Shown piece by piece: positions 25,362 through 33,430 of a stretch of DNA of 64,000 nucleotides; the first letter of the stretch is position 1; the number at the start of each line of letters is the position of its first letter. The stretch covers positions 2,294,001 to 2,358,000 of the forward strand of contig CP107208.1 of assembly GCA_025758045.1 (NCBI GenBank), read 5' to 3'. The notes beneath the pieces are model-generated. The model worked only from the letters and a program-made list of their open reading frames with translations. It had not been told where the DNA came from and did not search any database. The stretch comes from Oscillospiraceae bacterium (GTDB taxonomy: Bacteria > Bacillota > Clostridia > Oscillospirales > Ruminococcaceae). The translations under genes and the position numbers were made by a program.

Positions 25362-26048
25362 ATGAAAAGCAGAAGAAAACATAGCTTCCAGTTTATGACT
25401 ATATTATATTTTGTGATAGTATTTTGTATGTGCGTATCACGTTTTAACGTGATTATGACAATTATGGGTGGTCAACTAACGCGGGTGGAAGAAATTAATC
25501 TACTGCCGTTCCATAGTGTTAGAGAAAACTTGCAATATGGTCGCAATCCTATTTCATGGGACATGCTTTATAACATGGTAATGTTTGTACCGTTTGGAAT
25601 AATTTACTGTTATTACCAAAAGCATTTTCGCGTATATAAGGCAGTCGGAATGTCATGCTTGACAACATTCTTTATAGAAAGCGCGCAGTTCATTCTAAAA
25701 ACCGGTGTCGTAGACATAGATGATTTTATTGTAAACACATTGGGAAGTTTGATGGGAATTATGGTGTATGTTATTCTGCAACATATATCCTTCAAAAATC
25801 AAAAGTTTGAAATTCACGAATTGATTGATATAAGTGCGACAATGCTTCCGCCGATGTTTGTTGCCTTCGTTGCGGAAATGTTTCTGGGAGTTGGCTCACT
25901 AAAACTGTTGCCAGTTCACGGTGCAGTGTTACTGTGCTATGGAATTTTTGTCTACGCATTTTTAATAAGGGATTTTACCCGCAAAGCAAAAGTTTATTAT
26001 CTGGTATGTTATGTAGGAATCTTTTGTTTAAGTCGGGTGTTACTGTAG
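25362..26048 (+). CDS. VanZ-like membrane protein
   Basis: 228 residues with about five membrane helices. The sequence LLPFHSVRENL followed by a helix with NMVMFVPFGIIYCY and FFIESAQFIL...GVVDIDDFIVNTLGSLMG is the VanZ-family signature (conserved N, P, E, Q, R/D and N residues). VanZ-type proteins give low-level resistance to lipoglycopeptides such as teicoplanin in some hosts; most homologues are uncharacterised. The start follows GGAGAGG; a TTG six codons upstream is less likely. AT-rich, so probably recently gained cargo. Confidence 0.85.
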   Translation: MKSRRKHSFQFMTILYFVIVFCMCVSRFNVIMTIMGGQLTRVEEINLLPFHSVRENLQYGRNPISWDMLYNMVMFVPFGIIYCYYQKHFRVYKAVGMSCLTTFFIESAQFILKTGVVDIDDFIVNTLGSLMGIMVYVILQHISFKNQKFEIHELIDISATMLPPMFVAFVAEMFLGVGSLKLLPVHGAVLLCYGIFVYAFLIRDFTRKAKVYYLVCYVGIFCLSRVLL

Positions 26049-26153
26049 AAACAATAGAAAAATAGAATTTTGACCAAATCATTGAACCGCAAACCAGAAA
26101 AATAAAGTACATATGCTGTTTTTTAGGGGGCTCGAAATATCCTCAGCAGCAAA

Positions 26154-26383
26154 TTGACGTTTTCCGCAAACTATGGTATCATACTCTTGTAAGTGATTTA
26201 TGTGTCCTGCAAAGCAATTTGCGCTGACGCACGTTGGTATTTTTGTACTTTGTGCCTGCAATGCCGCTGACCGTCTGGTCTGCGCATTGCGGGCATTTTT
26301 TATCCACGGGGGGCACCCCGCATAAAGCGAGAATGACTTTTGTGCTGCTATTGGCAGCGAAGAAAAGTTGTTCTCGCTTTTTT
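26154..26383 (+). promoter_or_regulatory. Promoter and structured 5' leader (copy 2)
   Basis: TTGACG (26154-26159) with a -10 near 26177-26182 (TATCAT) leads into a leader related to that at 14.5 kb. The shared block reads TGTAAGTGATTTATGTGTCC. Hairpin A (26253-26295) pairs TGCCTGCAATGC with GCATTGCGGGCA and runs into TTTTTT. A small CGGGG/CCCCG hairpin lies at 26307-26320. Hairpin B (26326-26378) closes with AGCGAGAA/TTCTCGCT, contains CTTTT/AAAAG and CTGC/GCAG stems, and runs into TTTTTTATTTT. Base changes between copies keep the stems, which supports a selected RNA structure. The stretch 26,049-26,441 holds nothing else. Confidence 0.75.
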
Positions 26384-26441
26384 ATTTTGGTTTAGCGCCG
26401 CCCGGCGTTAAAAATAAAAATTCAAGAAAGGCGAGATCACA

Positions 26442-27833
26442 ATGATGGACGAACTCAAACAGCAATTTTACGAGGTCATGCACAAGTATCAAAAGCCGTT
26501 TTCGGAAGAAGGCGTCACAGCAAACCTTACGCAATGGTACGAACAGAAGCAGGGGCTTTTACAGCTTCTGCGTAGGCATCCGCTATGGAATGAAAAAGAA
26601 CTGGCAATCGTGTTCCGCGTGGAGGAGCGGCGAGAGATCGACCGTGCTACGGTAGATGAAACGCGCGCCGCCATACTGGAACTGGGCCGCAGGGCCTGCA
26701 CAGATGATACGGTGTACGAAAACTTTGAAACAGCCCTGCGCGCATCAACCGCAGACTATGCCCGGATACCAAACGAATACCGCTTGGACACGATTCGGCA
26801 ATACGGCGACATCAAGTGCGCACCAGGGCAAAAGGCGAGCCGCATTATCAATCGGCTCTGCCTGAAATTTCATCTCGACCAAATCGAAGAGGAAGCGGAA
26901 GCGGGCGAGCCGGACAACCGTTATATGCGTACAGTAAAGCCATACAACGCGCTGTTTGCACGGCTGGCCGATGCTCTGAACCCGGCGCATATCGAGAAAA
27001 CCGCAGTGCTGTCAATCCACCCCTGCGATTTCCTCGAAATGTCCAACCGTGACAACACTTGGAGTTCCTGCCATTGCTTAGAAGGCGGCGGTTACCGCGG
27101 CGGCTGCCAGTCCTATATGGGTGATGCTGTCAGCATGATTTTCTTCACGGTCAGTGACGAGTACACGCAGGACTTCCATACAGCCCCGCGCATCACGCGA
27201 GAAATTTTCTGCTATAAGGATAATGTTCTGCTGCAATCCCGATTGTATCCTACAGATTTGGAGGACCAAAAGACATTGTATCGCAGCATCGTCCAGCAGG
27301 CAATCGCAACATGCCTTGACAAGCCGAACCTGTGGTCACTTAAGCGTGGAAAAGATACCGAACCTTACTGCGAGTCTGCGGCGGACAGCAACCACTATCC
27401 CGACTATAAGTATGGATACGCGGTTGCATCTTTGCTGAAAGGCGAAAACGACTATGGCCAAATGACGATAGGCTCCGTAGCCCGCTGCGTCTGCTGCGGT
27501 GGAGAACAGAAGAACCATCGTTCCATACGCTGTGCAGAGTGCGGCAATATGTATGTCTGCAAGGGCTGCGGCAAAACGGTGCATGGATATGGGCGCTATA
27601 TTGATGAGCACTTTTATTGCAATGAGTGCAGCTATGAATGTGCGGTTTGCAAAGAAAAGTTTATCGGTATGCCGCGCATCGGAATTGCTCGTTCCGGTGA
27701 GCAGCGTGGGATATGCCCTGCCTGCTATGAGCAGGTTGTTGGCGTATGCAGAAACTGTACGATTCATGGAGACTGCCTTTCCATCGGTGCCAATCGCTTC
27801 TGCCCGAACCAGATGAGCGGCCTTGCCGCATAA
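26442..27833 (+). CDS. Cysteine-rich protein with PcfJ-like core
   Basis: 463 residues. The middle contains WSSCHCLEGGGYRGG, then SYMGDAVSMIFFTV and a strand pair with FCYKDNVLLQSRLYP; the spacing of this C...Y...aromatic strand...N-Q pattern recalls the PcfJ core (HHCVGTYIERV..., then strands with NGKIEQIHG). The last 120 residues are packed with C-x2-C pairs (CVCCGG, CAECGN, CKGCGK, CNEC, CAVC, CPAC), giving several zinc ribbons. It follows leader copy 2 directly. A nucleic-acid-binding element protein is the natural reading; the PcfJ kinship is my inference. Confidence 0.6.
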   Translation: MMDELKQQFYEVMHKYQKPFSEEGVTANLTQWYEQKQGLLQLLRRHPLWNEKELAIVFRVEERREIDRATVDETRAAILELGRRACTDDTVYENFETALRASTADYARIPNEYRLDTIRQYGDIKCAPGQKASRIINRLCLKFHLDQIEEEAEAGEPDNRYMRTVKPYNALFARLADALNPAHIEKTAVLSIHPCDFLEMSNRDNTWSSCHCLEGGGYRGGCQSYMGDAVSMIFFTVSDEYTQDFHTAPRITREIFCYKDNVLLQSRLYPTDLEDQKTLYRSIVQQAIATCLDKPNLWSLKRGKDTEPYCESAADSNHYPDYKYGYAVASLLKGENDYGQMTIGSVARCVCCGGEQKNHRSIRCAECGNMYVCKGCGKTVHGYGRYIDEHFYCNECSYECAVCKEKFIGMPRIGIARSGEQRGICPACYEQVVGVCRNCTIHGDCLSIGANRFCPNQMSGLAA

Positions 27834-27844
27834 AGGAGGAATCC

Positions 27845-28843
27845 ATGCAAGAATTGACGTTTGAAACCATTCTACGTCTGCCGCAGATGGAATTGAAAAA
27901 GAGGTTAAAAGCCGAGCTGAAAAGCAGGGGTTACCCCGTTACCGATAAGCCCGGCTACCTGTATGCCGAGGGAACGATTCCTGTCTTGCTGGTAGCCCAC
28001 ATGGACACGGTTCACCGTCAGCCTGTCGAGCAGATATGCTATTCGGCAGACAGGGCAGTAGCTATGTCACCGCAGGGAATCGGCGGCGATGACCGCTGTG
28101 GTGTCTGGATGATTTTGCAGATCCTGCGCACGGCGAACTGTCATGTGCTGTTCTGTGAGGATGAGGAAGTCGGCTGTGTAGGTGCAAAGAAATTCACAAG
28201 AGGTCCTTTGCGGCCACAGGTAAACTACATTGTAGAGCTTGACCGCCGGGGCAGTAATGATGCTGTGTTTTACCGCTGCGATAACCCGGAGTTTGAGGAC
28301 TTCGTCACCTCGTTTGGGTTCGAGACGGCCAATGGCTCGTGCAGTGATATATCTTATATTGCACCGTATCTGGAAACGGCGGCAGTCAATATCAGCTGCG
28401 GTTACTACTGCGAGCATCAACGGCATGAGTACATCCGCTTAGAAGGGATGGAACTGAATGCCGACCGCGTGGCGCAGATGGTCACGCAGCAGACGGAACA
28501 CTTTGAATATATGGAACAGCAGGACAGCTTCTTCGGCGGGCGAGTTTACCAGTATTCTATGTGGGGGATGGCCTCGGAGCGTGAAACCTACAAGTGGCTT
28601 TCACCGCTACCGAAAGAAGCAAAAATCAAGCTGGGAACAGCGGAACTTATCATGTCTCATGCCAAGATTGACCGGCAGGGGAAGGTTCATCGCTATGTTC
28701 CCAAATTGAAAGCTGCTGTCCTGACAGAAAACGCCATAGCAGTAATGCCGGACGGTAAGAAAGCGAGATATGATTCCCAAAAGGCCAAGTGCCAGAAAGT
28801 GGTGCCCCTGTCAAGGGCGTTGGAAATACTGAATACAATATAA
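27845..28843 (+). CDS. M20/M28-like metallopeptidase family protein
   Basis: 332 residues with a full co-catalytic zinc set: HMD (H52, D54), GGDDR (D82, D83), CEDEEVG (E107, E108) and VELD (E131, D133). This matches di-zinc aminopeptidases and deacylases of clan MH. There is no signal peptide, so it is cytosolic. The C-terminal third (about 220-332) is extra and unrecognised. It is coupled to the cysteine-rich gene (11-base gap, AAAGGAGG ribosome site) behind leader 2. Its presence in an element with PcfJ-like proteins is unexplained; a peptide, small amide or nucleoside derivative could be the substrate. Confidence 0.75.
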   Translation: MQELTFETILRLPQMELKKRLKAELKSRGYPVTDKPGYLYAEGTIPVLLVAHMDTVHRQPVEQICYSADRAVAMSPQGIGGDDRCGVWMILQILRTANCHVLFCEDEEVGCVGAKKFTRGPLRPQVNYIVELDRRGSNDAVFYRCDNPEFEDFVTSFGFETANGSCSDISYIAPYLETAAVNISCGYYCEHQRHEYIRLEGMELNADRVAQMVTQQTEHFEYMEQQDSFFGGRVYQYSMWGMASERETYKWLSPLPKEAKIKLGTAELIMSHAKIDRQGKVHRYVPKLKAAVLTENAIAVMPDGKKARYDSQKAKCQKVVPLSRALEILNTI

Positions 28844-28846
28844 ATA

Positions 28847-28895
28847 CAGCCCCTTCCGCTGATGCAATTTCAGCAGAAGGGGCTGCCATTTTATT
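28847..28895. terminator. Intrinsic terminator after the peptidase gene
   Basis: CAGCCCCTTC (28847-28856) pairs with GAAGGGGCTG (28876-28885), with GCTGA/TCAGC inside, then CCATTTTATTTAT. Good in the rightward direction and possibly used from the left as well. Confidence 0.75.
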
Positions 28896-28923
28896 TATAT
28901 GAATTTCCCCGGCGGGTCACAAA

Positions 28924-29118
28924 TTACCGATTCCAGATATTGTTTTCAAGATCGATAAGCCGCTTCTTATACTCGGCCATCCGCTGATCGGCTTTGCCGT
29001 CATCATCGGGAAAGCTGACAAGGTAGCCGGTGTCCGTGTCATGGAAGCCGATTTCGCCGGTAAGGCCGCATATATCGGAAACTTTCAGTAAGGTATGGGG
29101 GAACTGGGTGGCGAGATC
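28924..29118 (-). pseudogene. 3' remnant of a minus-strand element gene
   Basis: An open frame of 64 codons with no start codon at its 5' end (only a late internal Met) reads toward the peptidase gene and ends at 28924. It includes HTLLKVSDICGLTGEIGF and YLVSFPDDDGKADQRMAEY. The composition is protein-like, and the frame stops at a TAG at 29119-29121, where it meets the M23 fragment. It looks like the tail of a gene cut by the rearrangement that forms the element's right border. The family is not recognised. Confidence 0.5.
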
Positions 29119-29520
29119 CTAACGCCCGGCTCCGACACCACGCTGGGTGGCGGCGCGCTGCAATGGCCGCTGCCGGTGGCGGGCACGATCACCTCGCCGC
29201 AGGGCTACCGCACCGACCCGATCACTGGCGAAACCAGCTACCACAGCGGCACCGACATCGCTGTGCCCGAAGGCACCCCGATCCTGGCGGCTGCCGACGG
29301 CACCGTCACTATCGCCAACGCCCTCGACAGTTGGGGCGGCAGTTATGGCTACCACGTCAAGCTCGACCACGGCGGTGGATTGACGACACTGTACGCGCAC
29401 TGCTCGAGCATCTGCGTCACCGCAGGCCAGCAGGTCAAAGCCGGGCAGGTCATTGCCTACGTCGGCCACACCGGCCGCGCGACGGGGCCGCATCTGCATT
29501 TTGAGGTTCATTCGTCTTGA
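29095..29520 (+). CDS. M23 peptidase domain fragment
   Basis: 141 residues that form one lysostaphin/M23 zinc endopeptidase domain: the HSGTD motif (H-x3-D), TLYAHCSS, and the final HLHFEV carrying HxH. No signal peptide, coiled coil or binding domain precedes it, and it stops right after HFEV where homologues continue. Full-length relatives are wall hydrolases or phage tail-tip enzymes of 300 residues or more, so this is probably a piece truncated at both ends. Only a weak ribosome site (AAGG) is present. It overlaps the end of the convergent holin gene by 13 bases. Confidence 0.6.
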   Translation: MGELGGEILTPGSDTTLGGGALQWPLPVAGTITSPQGYRTDPITGETSYHSGTDIAVPEGTPILAAADGTVTIANALDSWGGSYGYHVKLDHGGGLTTLYAHCSSICVTAGQQVKAGQVIAYVGHTGRATGPHLHFEVHSS

Positions 29521-29984
29521 TGTCCGGCGCTTGCCGTCGTGTCTTTGCGGTCAGATGCCTTGTGTACTTTCTCCAGCACTTCCCTTAAAACCGGTGGGAC
29601 GGGCGCGCCCATCTCGGCGGCGTTTTCCAGAATGCTGCCCAGCTCCGTGGCAATGTACCAGGTCAAAACGACGGGCGTCAACAACATATCGTAATCAAAC
29701 GGCAGTTGCAGGCCAAGCACATGGTTGATCACCAAACCCAAAAAGATATCGGTCAGAACACTTACACAAATCATAATGGTGCTGCCACCCTTGTGCCATA
29801 GCCCTTTCCGCGCCTTGCTGGAATTCCATGTTTTCTCCTTAACGGCCAGCGCGGTGCCTGTCACACAATCCAGCAGCATACAAATTGCATACAAAACCGC
29901 CAGCCACCCCAGCCAACCGTGCAGGGCAGCCCACAGCCCGAACGCACCGACACTCGCCAGTTTTTCCACAGTGTTTACTTGCAT
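29508..29984 (-). CDS. Phage holin family protein
   Basis: 158 residues with three or four membrane helices and a charged tail. The pattern LYAICMLLDCVTGTALAVKEKTWNSSKARKG is the signature of the toxin-secretion/phage-lysis holin family (phage_holin_4), in which a D...TG motif links the first two helices. Holins make membrane pores that let endolysin reach the wall. It faces the M23 fragment and stands back to back with the endolysin-like gene at 30249, so this is probably a phage or defective-particle lysis remnant. Confidence 0.85.
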   Translation of the reverse strand: MQVNTVEKLASVGAFGLWAALHGWLGWLAVLYAICMLLDCVTGTALAVKEKTWNSSKARKGLWHKGGSTIMICVSVLTDIFLGLVINHVLGLQLPFDYDMLLTPVVLTWYIATELGSILENAAEMGAPVPPVLREVLEKVHKASDRKDTTASAGHQDE

Positions 29985-30057
29985 GATTTTAAATTCCTTT
30001 TCTCACAAAACTTCTGTTATTTGATCTATTATTTAAAGAGAATCAAGTTCAATAAAT

Positions 30058-30207
30058 GTAAACGTCCACTATTTATATACAGTATAGCTGGATTCATAAC
30101 ACAGTGCACCAGACACACAACTATTTTTGCTCTTTGATTGGTGTTTCTAATTTTTTGAATTGAGATTTACAATTCGCTGTAAACGTTCTCTGTATATAGT
30201 GAACGTT
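30058..30207. repeat. Operator-like direct and inverted repeats upstream of the endolysin-like gene
   Basis: TGTAAACGT followed by a CTAT-TATATA tract occurs at 30058-30082 and again at 30179-30196. The complement of 30190-30207 (TGAACGTTCACTATATACAG) also matches the first copy. Two related units facing both ways in the 264-base divergent region between holin and endolysin genes suggest regulator binding. The rest of 29,985-30,248 is AT-rich and without a gene. Confidence 0.45.
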
Positions 30208-30248
30208 CAAATTCAGCCAATTGGCAAAAAACGAAAGAAGGTAAATTT

Positions 30249-30959
30249 ATGCTTTTTGAAGGTATTAATCGCATTTATCGTGATTATGGGGTGTTTGACT
30301 ATCCCCGGTCTGGTGGGTCTCGCCATAATGGTATGGACATTGATGGCGTGAATAGTTTTGTCATTCGCATGCCGAGCTTTAATGGTAAAACGATTTCCGG
30401 CACGGTGACTCGCTCCCGAATCGTTACTGACCATAGTGATTCCACTTGGGAATGGGGCTATTATGTTACCGTTAAACTGAGTACCCCGCAGACTGTCGAT
30501 GGAACCGCCATTCACTATTTGACCTTTGCACATAATGCAAGAAACCTTGTTTCTGACGGGGATACTGTCACCACGGGTACGCCGCTTGCTATTGCAGGCA
30601 AAACTGGCAATGCTGAAGGTGAGCATATCCACTGTCACCTTCAGGCTCGCAACGTAAACAATTCCGGCGCGTATAATCCTGTGGGCTTTTCTGGCATTCG
30701 AAACGAAAAAGGCGAGTACAACATCAAGACATCCGGGAGCATGCAGAAAATTGAACTCGGCCCGGTTTTGAATTCTCAAGCATCGGCAATTTGGAACAAA
30801 GCAAAGGCTCTCGGCGTAACCTATGCGGCCTTTTATGCCGATCCTGATAATTCGCGCCAGATTATTCAGTTGGGGCCTGTTTCAAATTCTATGGCATCTA
30901 CCCTTTATTCCTATGCGGTCAATGAAATGAAAGTCTCTTATCGAAGTTGGTATATCTAA
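30249..30959 (+). CDS. M23-type endolysin-like protein
   Basis: 236 residues without a signal peptide. The M23 domain shows H26-x3-D30 (RHNGMD) and the HxH pair H128/H130 (HIHCH), so the zinc site is complete. The C-terminal 75 residues hold two repeats with the motif I.LGPV followed by A...A.....Y..(F/W)Y, the style of SPOR-like or cell-wall-binding repeats of phage endolysins. Lack of a signal peptide fits release through a holin, and a holin gene lies 264 bases away on the other strand. AAGAAGG serves as ribosome site. A long perfect terminator follows. Confidence 0.75.
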   Translation: MLFEGINRIYRDYGVFDYPRSGGSRHNGMDIDGVNSFVIRMPSFNGKTISGTVTRSRIVTDHSDSTWEWGYYVTVKLSTPQTVDGTAIHYLTFAHNARNLVSDGDTVTTGTPLAIAGKTGNAEGEHIHCHLQARNVNNSGAYNPVGFSGIRNEKGEYNIKTSGSMQKIELGPVLNSQASAIWNKAKALGVTYAAFYADPDNSRQIIQLGPVSNSMASTLYSYAVNEMKVSYRSWYI

Positions 30960-31024
30960 CGATGCTATGGCTATAAGACAAACCCGCACGATAGAGTACT
31001 GTACTGCCATTAAGATGCAATGAA

Positions 31025-31080
31025 CAAAGATGCGCCCTGTCGAAGACACAAAGCTTCGACAGGGCGCATCTTTGTCTGCA
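31025..31080. terminator. Strong bidirectional terminator
   Basis: A perfect 21-bp inverted repeat (31025-31045 with 31054-31074; CAAAGATGCGCCC / GGGCGCATCTTTG at the ends) with an 8-base loop between convergent genes. Beyond it, 31,081-31,250 shows no gene. Confidence 0.75.
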
Positions 31081-31250
31081 TTGTGATATCCGTCTCCACT
31101 TTGTCGGAACATTTAGGCGGCCTATGGCAAAGCAAAGTTAACAGCGAAGCCAAAAAGACGTGTGGGTAGAATCTTGTAAAATGTTGCGGTGAGCCGGTGG
31201 TGTTCCGCCTACCTTTTAAGGCAAACCAACCCCTGCGCCTTGGCCAACCA

Positions 31251-32498
31251 CTACGTCTCTTGCTCAATTCCCAAAAAGCAAAACGGCAGATACTCCCAGG
31301 ACACATTACTCTGGACGCTGATTCTGTACGGGCGCTCGCCCGGCATGAATAGAATTTCCCCGACCTGCGCGGAGGACGGCAGATAGTAGGTGAGGGATAC
31401 CGTCGCTTCACTGCTTGGCGCTGCGGCGGATTCCGGCGTACCCGCATACAGGGAACTGGAATCCTGCTGCGAAAGCAGCGTGACGCGATAGGCTGCGCCG
31501 GCCAAAGGATATTTGATCGGGATGGCTTCTTCCTCATGTGTTTCTATCTGCACCGGCTGCAACAGCCCTGTGCAATCCAGATGCTGCCCAAACATTTCCA
31601 ATAGAACTTTTTCAAACACCTCTTGCGAATAGTAGGGGATGCCTGATTGGTAGACCAGCGGCTGTATTTTGCTTTGCGCAGTCAAATACAGTATGGTTGC
31701 AGAAACTGCGTGGTAGATGGTGTCGTCTGCCGCAAGAGTGCTTTTACTTTCCATTGCAACAAAGGTGGACGGCGCTAACCAGAGCAAAAGCTGGCTGTCT
31801 TCCAGAAAGCGGGCCAGATGTTCGGCCGCCTGGATGTTCTCTATGCGCCCGGCTGACGTTTTATAGGTTCCCCAACCATTTCCGCTGGGCGCAATGGCCA
31901 TGCCGTAATAGCTGAAATCTCCCATAGACGTTCTGACATCCAGCGTATAGGGTGCCATCGGCAAGCCGGTGGTCATATCCGTTCCGCCGGGAATATATAT
32001 ATTTCCGGTTTGTGATTGTCCTGCTTCCAACTCCAAAGGAAATTCCAGCTGATTTTCCCCGAATGGCCAGGTTTCGTGTACAGGGCAGGAGTCTAACGAT
32101 ATCTGATCCGCATGAAGTTCCCAAAGCCCTGTTTCCCGCAGTGCTACGATCGCATCCTCTGGCAACAGGACCGGCGTCGATGCATCCTCGCCATAAAACT
32201 GATGGTTTGGATACAAAAAGATTGTTTCGATCGTGAGAGGCTGATCTGTATAGTTGGTGATTGTTATTTCGGCATAGAGAGCCCAATTGGGATTGTCCGG
32301 CTGGTCGTATAGTTGCTGATAACAGCTCCGCTCTGGTGAAACTGAGACTGCGAGCGGTTCGGCCGTCGGTCGCGGCTGAGCAGTGGAAGAAGGCGATGAA
32401 TGTGTTTGACTGACAGACAAATGCGAAGAATTGCTACACCCAGCGAGAATAATTGTGGATAATATGATTGCCATCATTCTACTATGTTTTCTTCTCAT
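31251..32498 (-). CDS. Putative lipoprotein
   Basis: 415 residues. A lipoprotein signal peptide with lipobox ILAGC (C21) is followed by a Ser/Thr/Pro-rich spacer (about 22-50) and a large extracellular part of mainly beta character. No enzyme motif is seen. It belongs to a leftward run of surface and regulatory genes. Relatives of known function are not recognised; the protein may bind or sense something at the membrane surface, but this is only suggested by topology. Confidence 0.75.
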   Translation of the reverse strand: MRRKHSRMMAIILSTIILAGCSNSSHLSVSQTHSSPSSTAQPRPTAEPLAVSVSPERSCYQQLYDQPDNPNWALYAEITITNYTDQPLTIETIFLYPNHQFYGEDASTPVLLPEDAIVALRETGLWELHADQISLDSCPVHETWPFGENQLEFPLELEAGQSQTGNIYIPGGTDMTTGLPMAPYTLDVRTSMGDFSYYGMAIAPSGNGWGTYKTSAGRIENIQAAEHLARFLEDSQLLLWLAPSTFVAMESKSTLAADDTIYHAVSATILYLTAQSKIQPLVYQSGIPYYSQEVFEKVLLEMFGQHLDCTGLLQPVQIETHEEEAIPIKYPLAGAAYRVTLLSQQDSSSLYAGTPESAAAPSSEATVSLTYYLPSSAQVGEILFMPGERPYRISVQSNVSWEYLPFCFLGIEQET

Positions 32499-32645
32499 CT
32501 ACATTCTCCTTTGCATTCTTTTTGAAATTGTTCAGAAGCTCTTTTGTTTTGCTGTAAAGAAAGTTGCTCGAATAATCTAATAAAATTATATCGGTTCCGG
32601 CTGATCACGTCAACCATGTGGCGGATTCTGTGCTGATCTTAACTG

Positions 32646-33209
32646 TTATATTGCAGTGTTTTTGTCTTTGCCCCAAGCCTCTTTGATTTTTTGAAGCGCT
32701 TTGATTTTGGTTTGGTTGATGGCTTGCCGGGTTTTGTGCTTTTGCCGTGCAACTTCGGCAACGGATCGCTGTTCAAAGTAGATGGCATAAACGATTGCAA
32801 ACTCGTACTCATTCAAAACCTTATGCAAGTCTTGAAGAGTCAATTGGTCATATTGGTCACATGTACTTGTCTTCTGCGCATACTCAAGGGCTTGTGGAAG
32901 CGTAGCATCTTCCAGGTAAGAAGTACCCCGTTCTTTTGCCTTTTGTTTTGATAGCGCTATATATTCGTTTTTCACCGAATTGGCTATGTAACGAGTGACG
33001 GTGGCATCATCCGTTGAAGACAAGCGGCTCGTATCCCATGTTTTCAACATTGAGAGCAAAAAGCATTGCAAGTCTTCAAAGCTGTCCTCCCTGTGCAGGA
33101 AGAATGCATACCGCTTTATGAGCGGTTTGAACTTTTCGACAAGTTCTAAGGCAGCGTTAGCGTCGCCACCTTGATAGTCAAGAATTTGTTTGTGAATCTC
33201 TGCAGGCAT
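32646..33209 (-). CDS. Sigma-70-family RNA polymerase sigma factor (small, UviA/TcdR-like type)
   Basis: 187 residues. An N-terminal region-2-like helix set (IHKQILDYQGGDANAALELV, FEDLQCFLLSMLKTWD) is followed by a clear region 4 helix-turn-helix (YFEQRSVAEVARQKHKTRQA). This is the form of the small sigma-like proteins that Clostridia use for toxin, bacteriocin or mobile-element genes. No anti-sigma gene adjoins it. Its targets may be the lipoprotein just downstream or the surface genes nearby. The start has only a weak ribosome site. Confidence 0.75.
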   Translation of the reverse strand: MPAEIHKQILDYQGGDANAALELVEKFKPLIKRYAFFLHREDSFEDLQCFLLSMLKTWDTSRLSSTDDATVTRYIANSVKNEYIALSKQKAKERGTSYLEDATLPQALEYAQKTSTCDQYDQLTLQDLHKVLNEYEFAIVYAIYFEQRSVAEVARQKHKTRQAINQTKIKALQKIKEAWGKDKNTAI

Positions 33210-33430
33210 TTTTCTCTACTACCCCTTGGGGTAAAGAGAAAAACACTGCAGATTTGTAAAGCACTCTAAACAGCGGTTAAAATAGGTGCCTGAATGGTAT
33301 TGGCTATACCATAAAGCCCTGTACAAACAGGAATCGTATTGGTATTCAAGCGCGCTTACAGCACATTTGATACTATAGTTTTAAACGCCTTCTTTTGAAT
33401 ACCTTTTCCCTGCATGTTCCTCATCGTTTC

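Noticed and set aside
12856..29118. Complete conjugative element
   Set aside because: No relaxase, coupling protein, VirB4-like ATPase or other type IV secretion gene is visible in the window; at best it is mobilisable or truncated.
31010..31537. Arginine- and proline-rich minus-strand frame
   Set aside because: It overlaps the lipoprotein gene out of frame, crosses the terminator hairpin and has no ribosome site.
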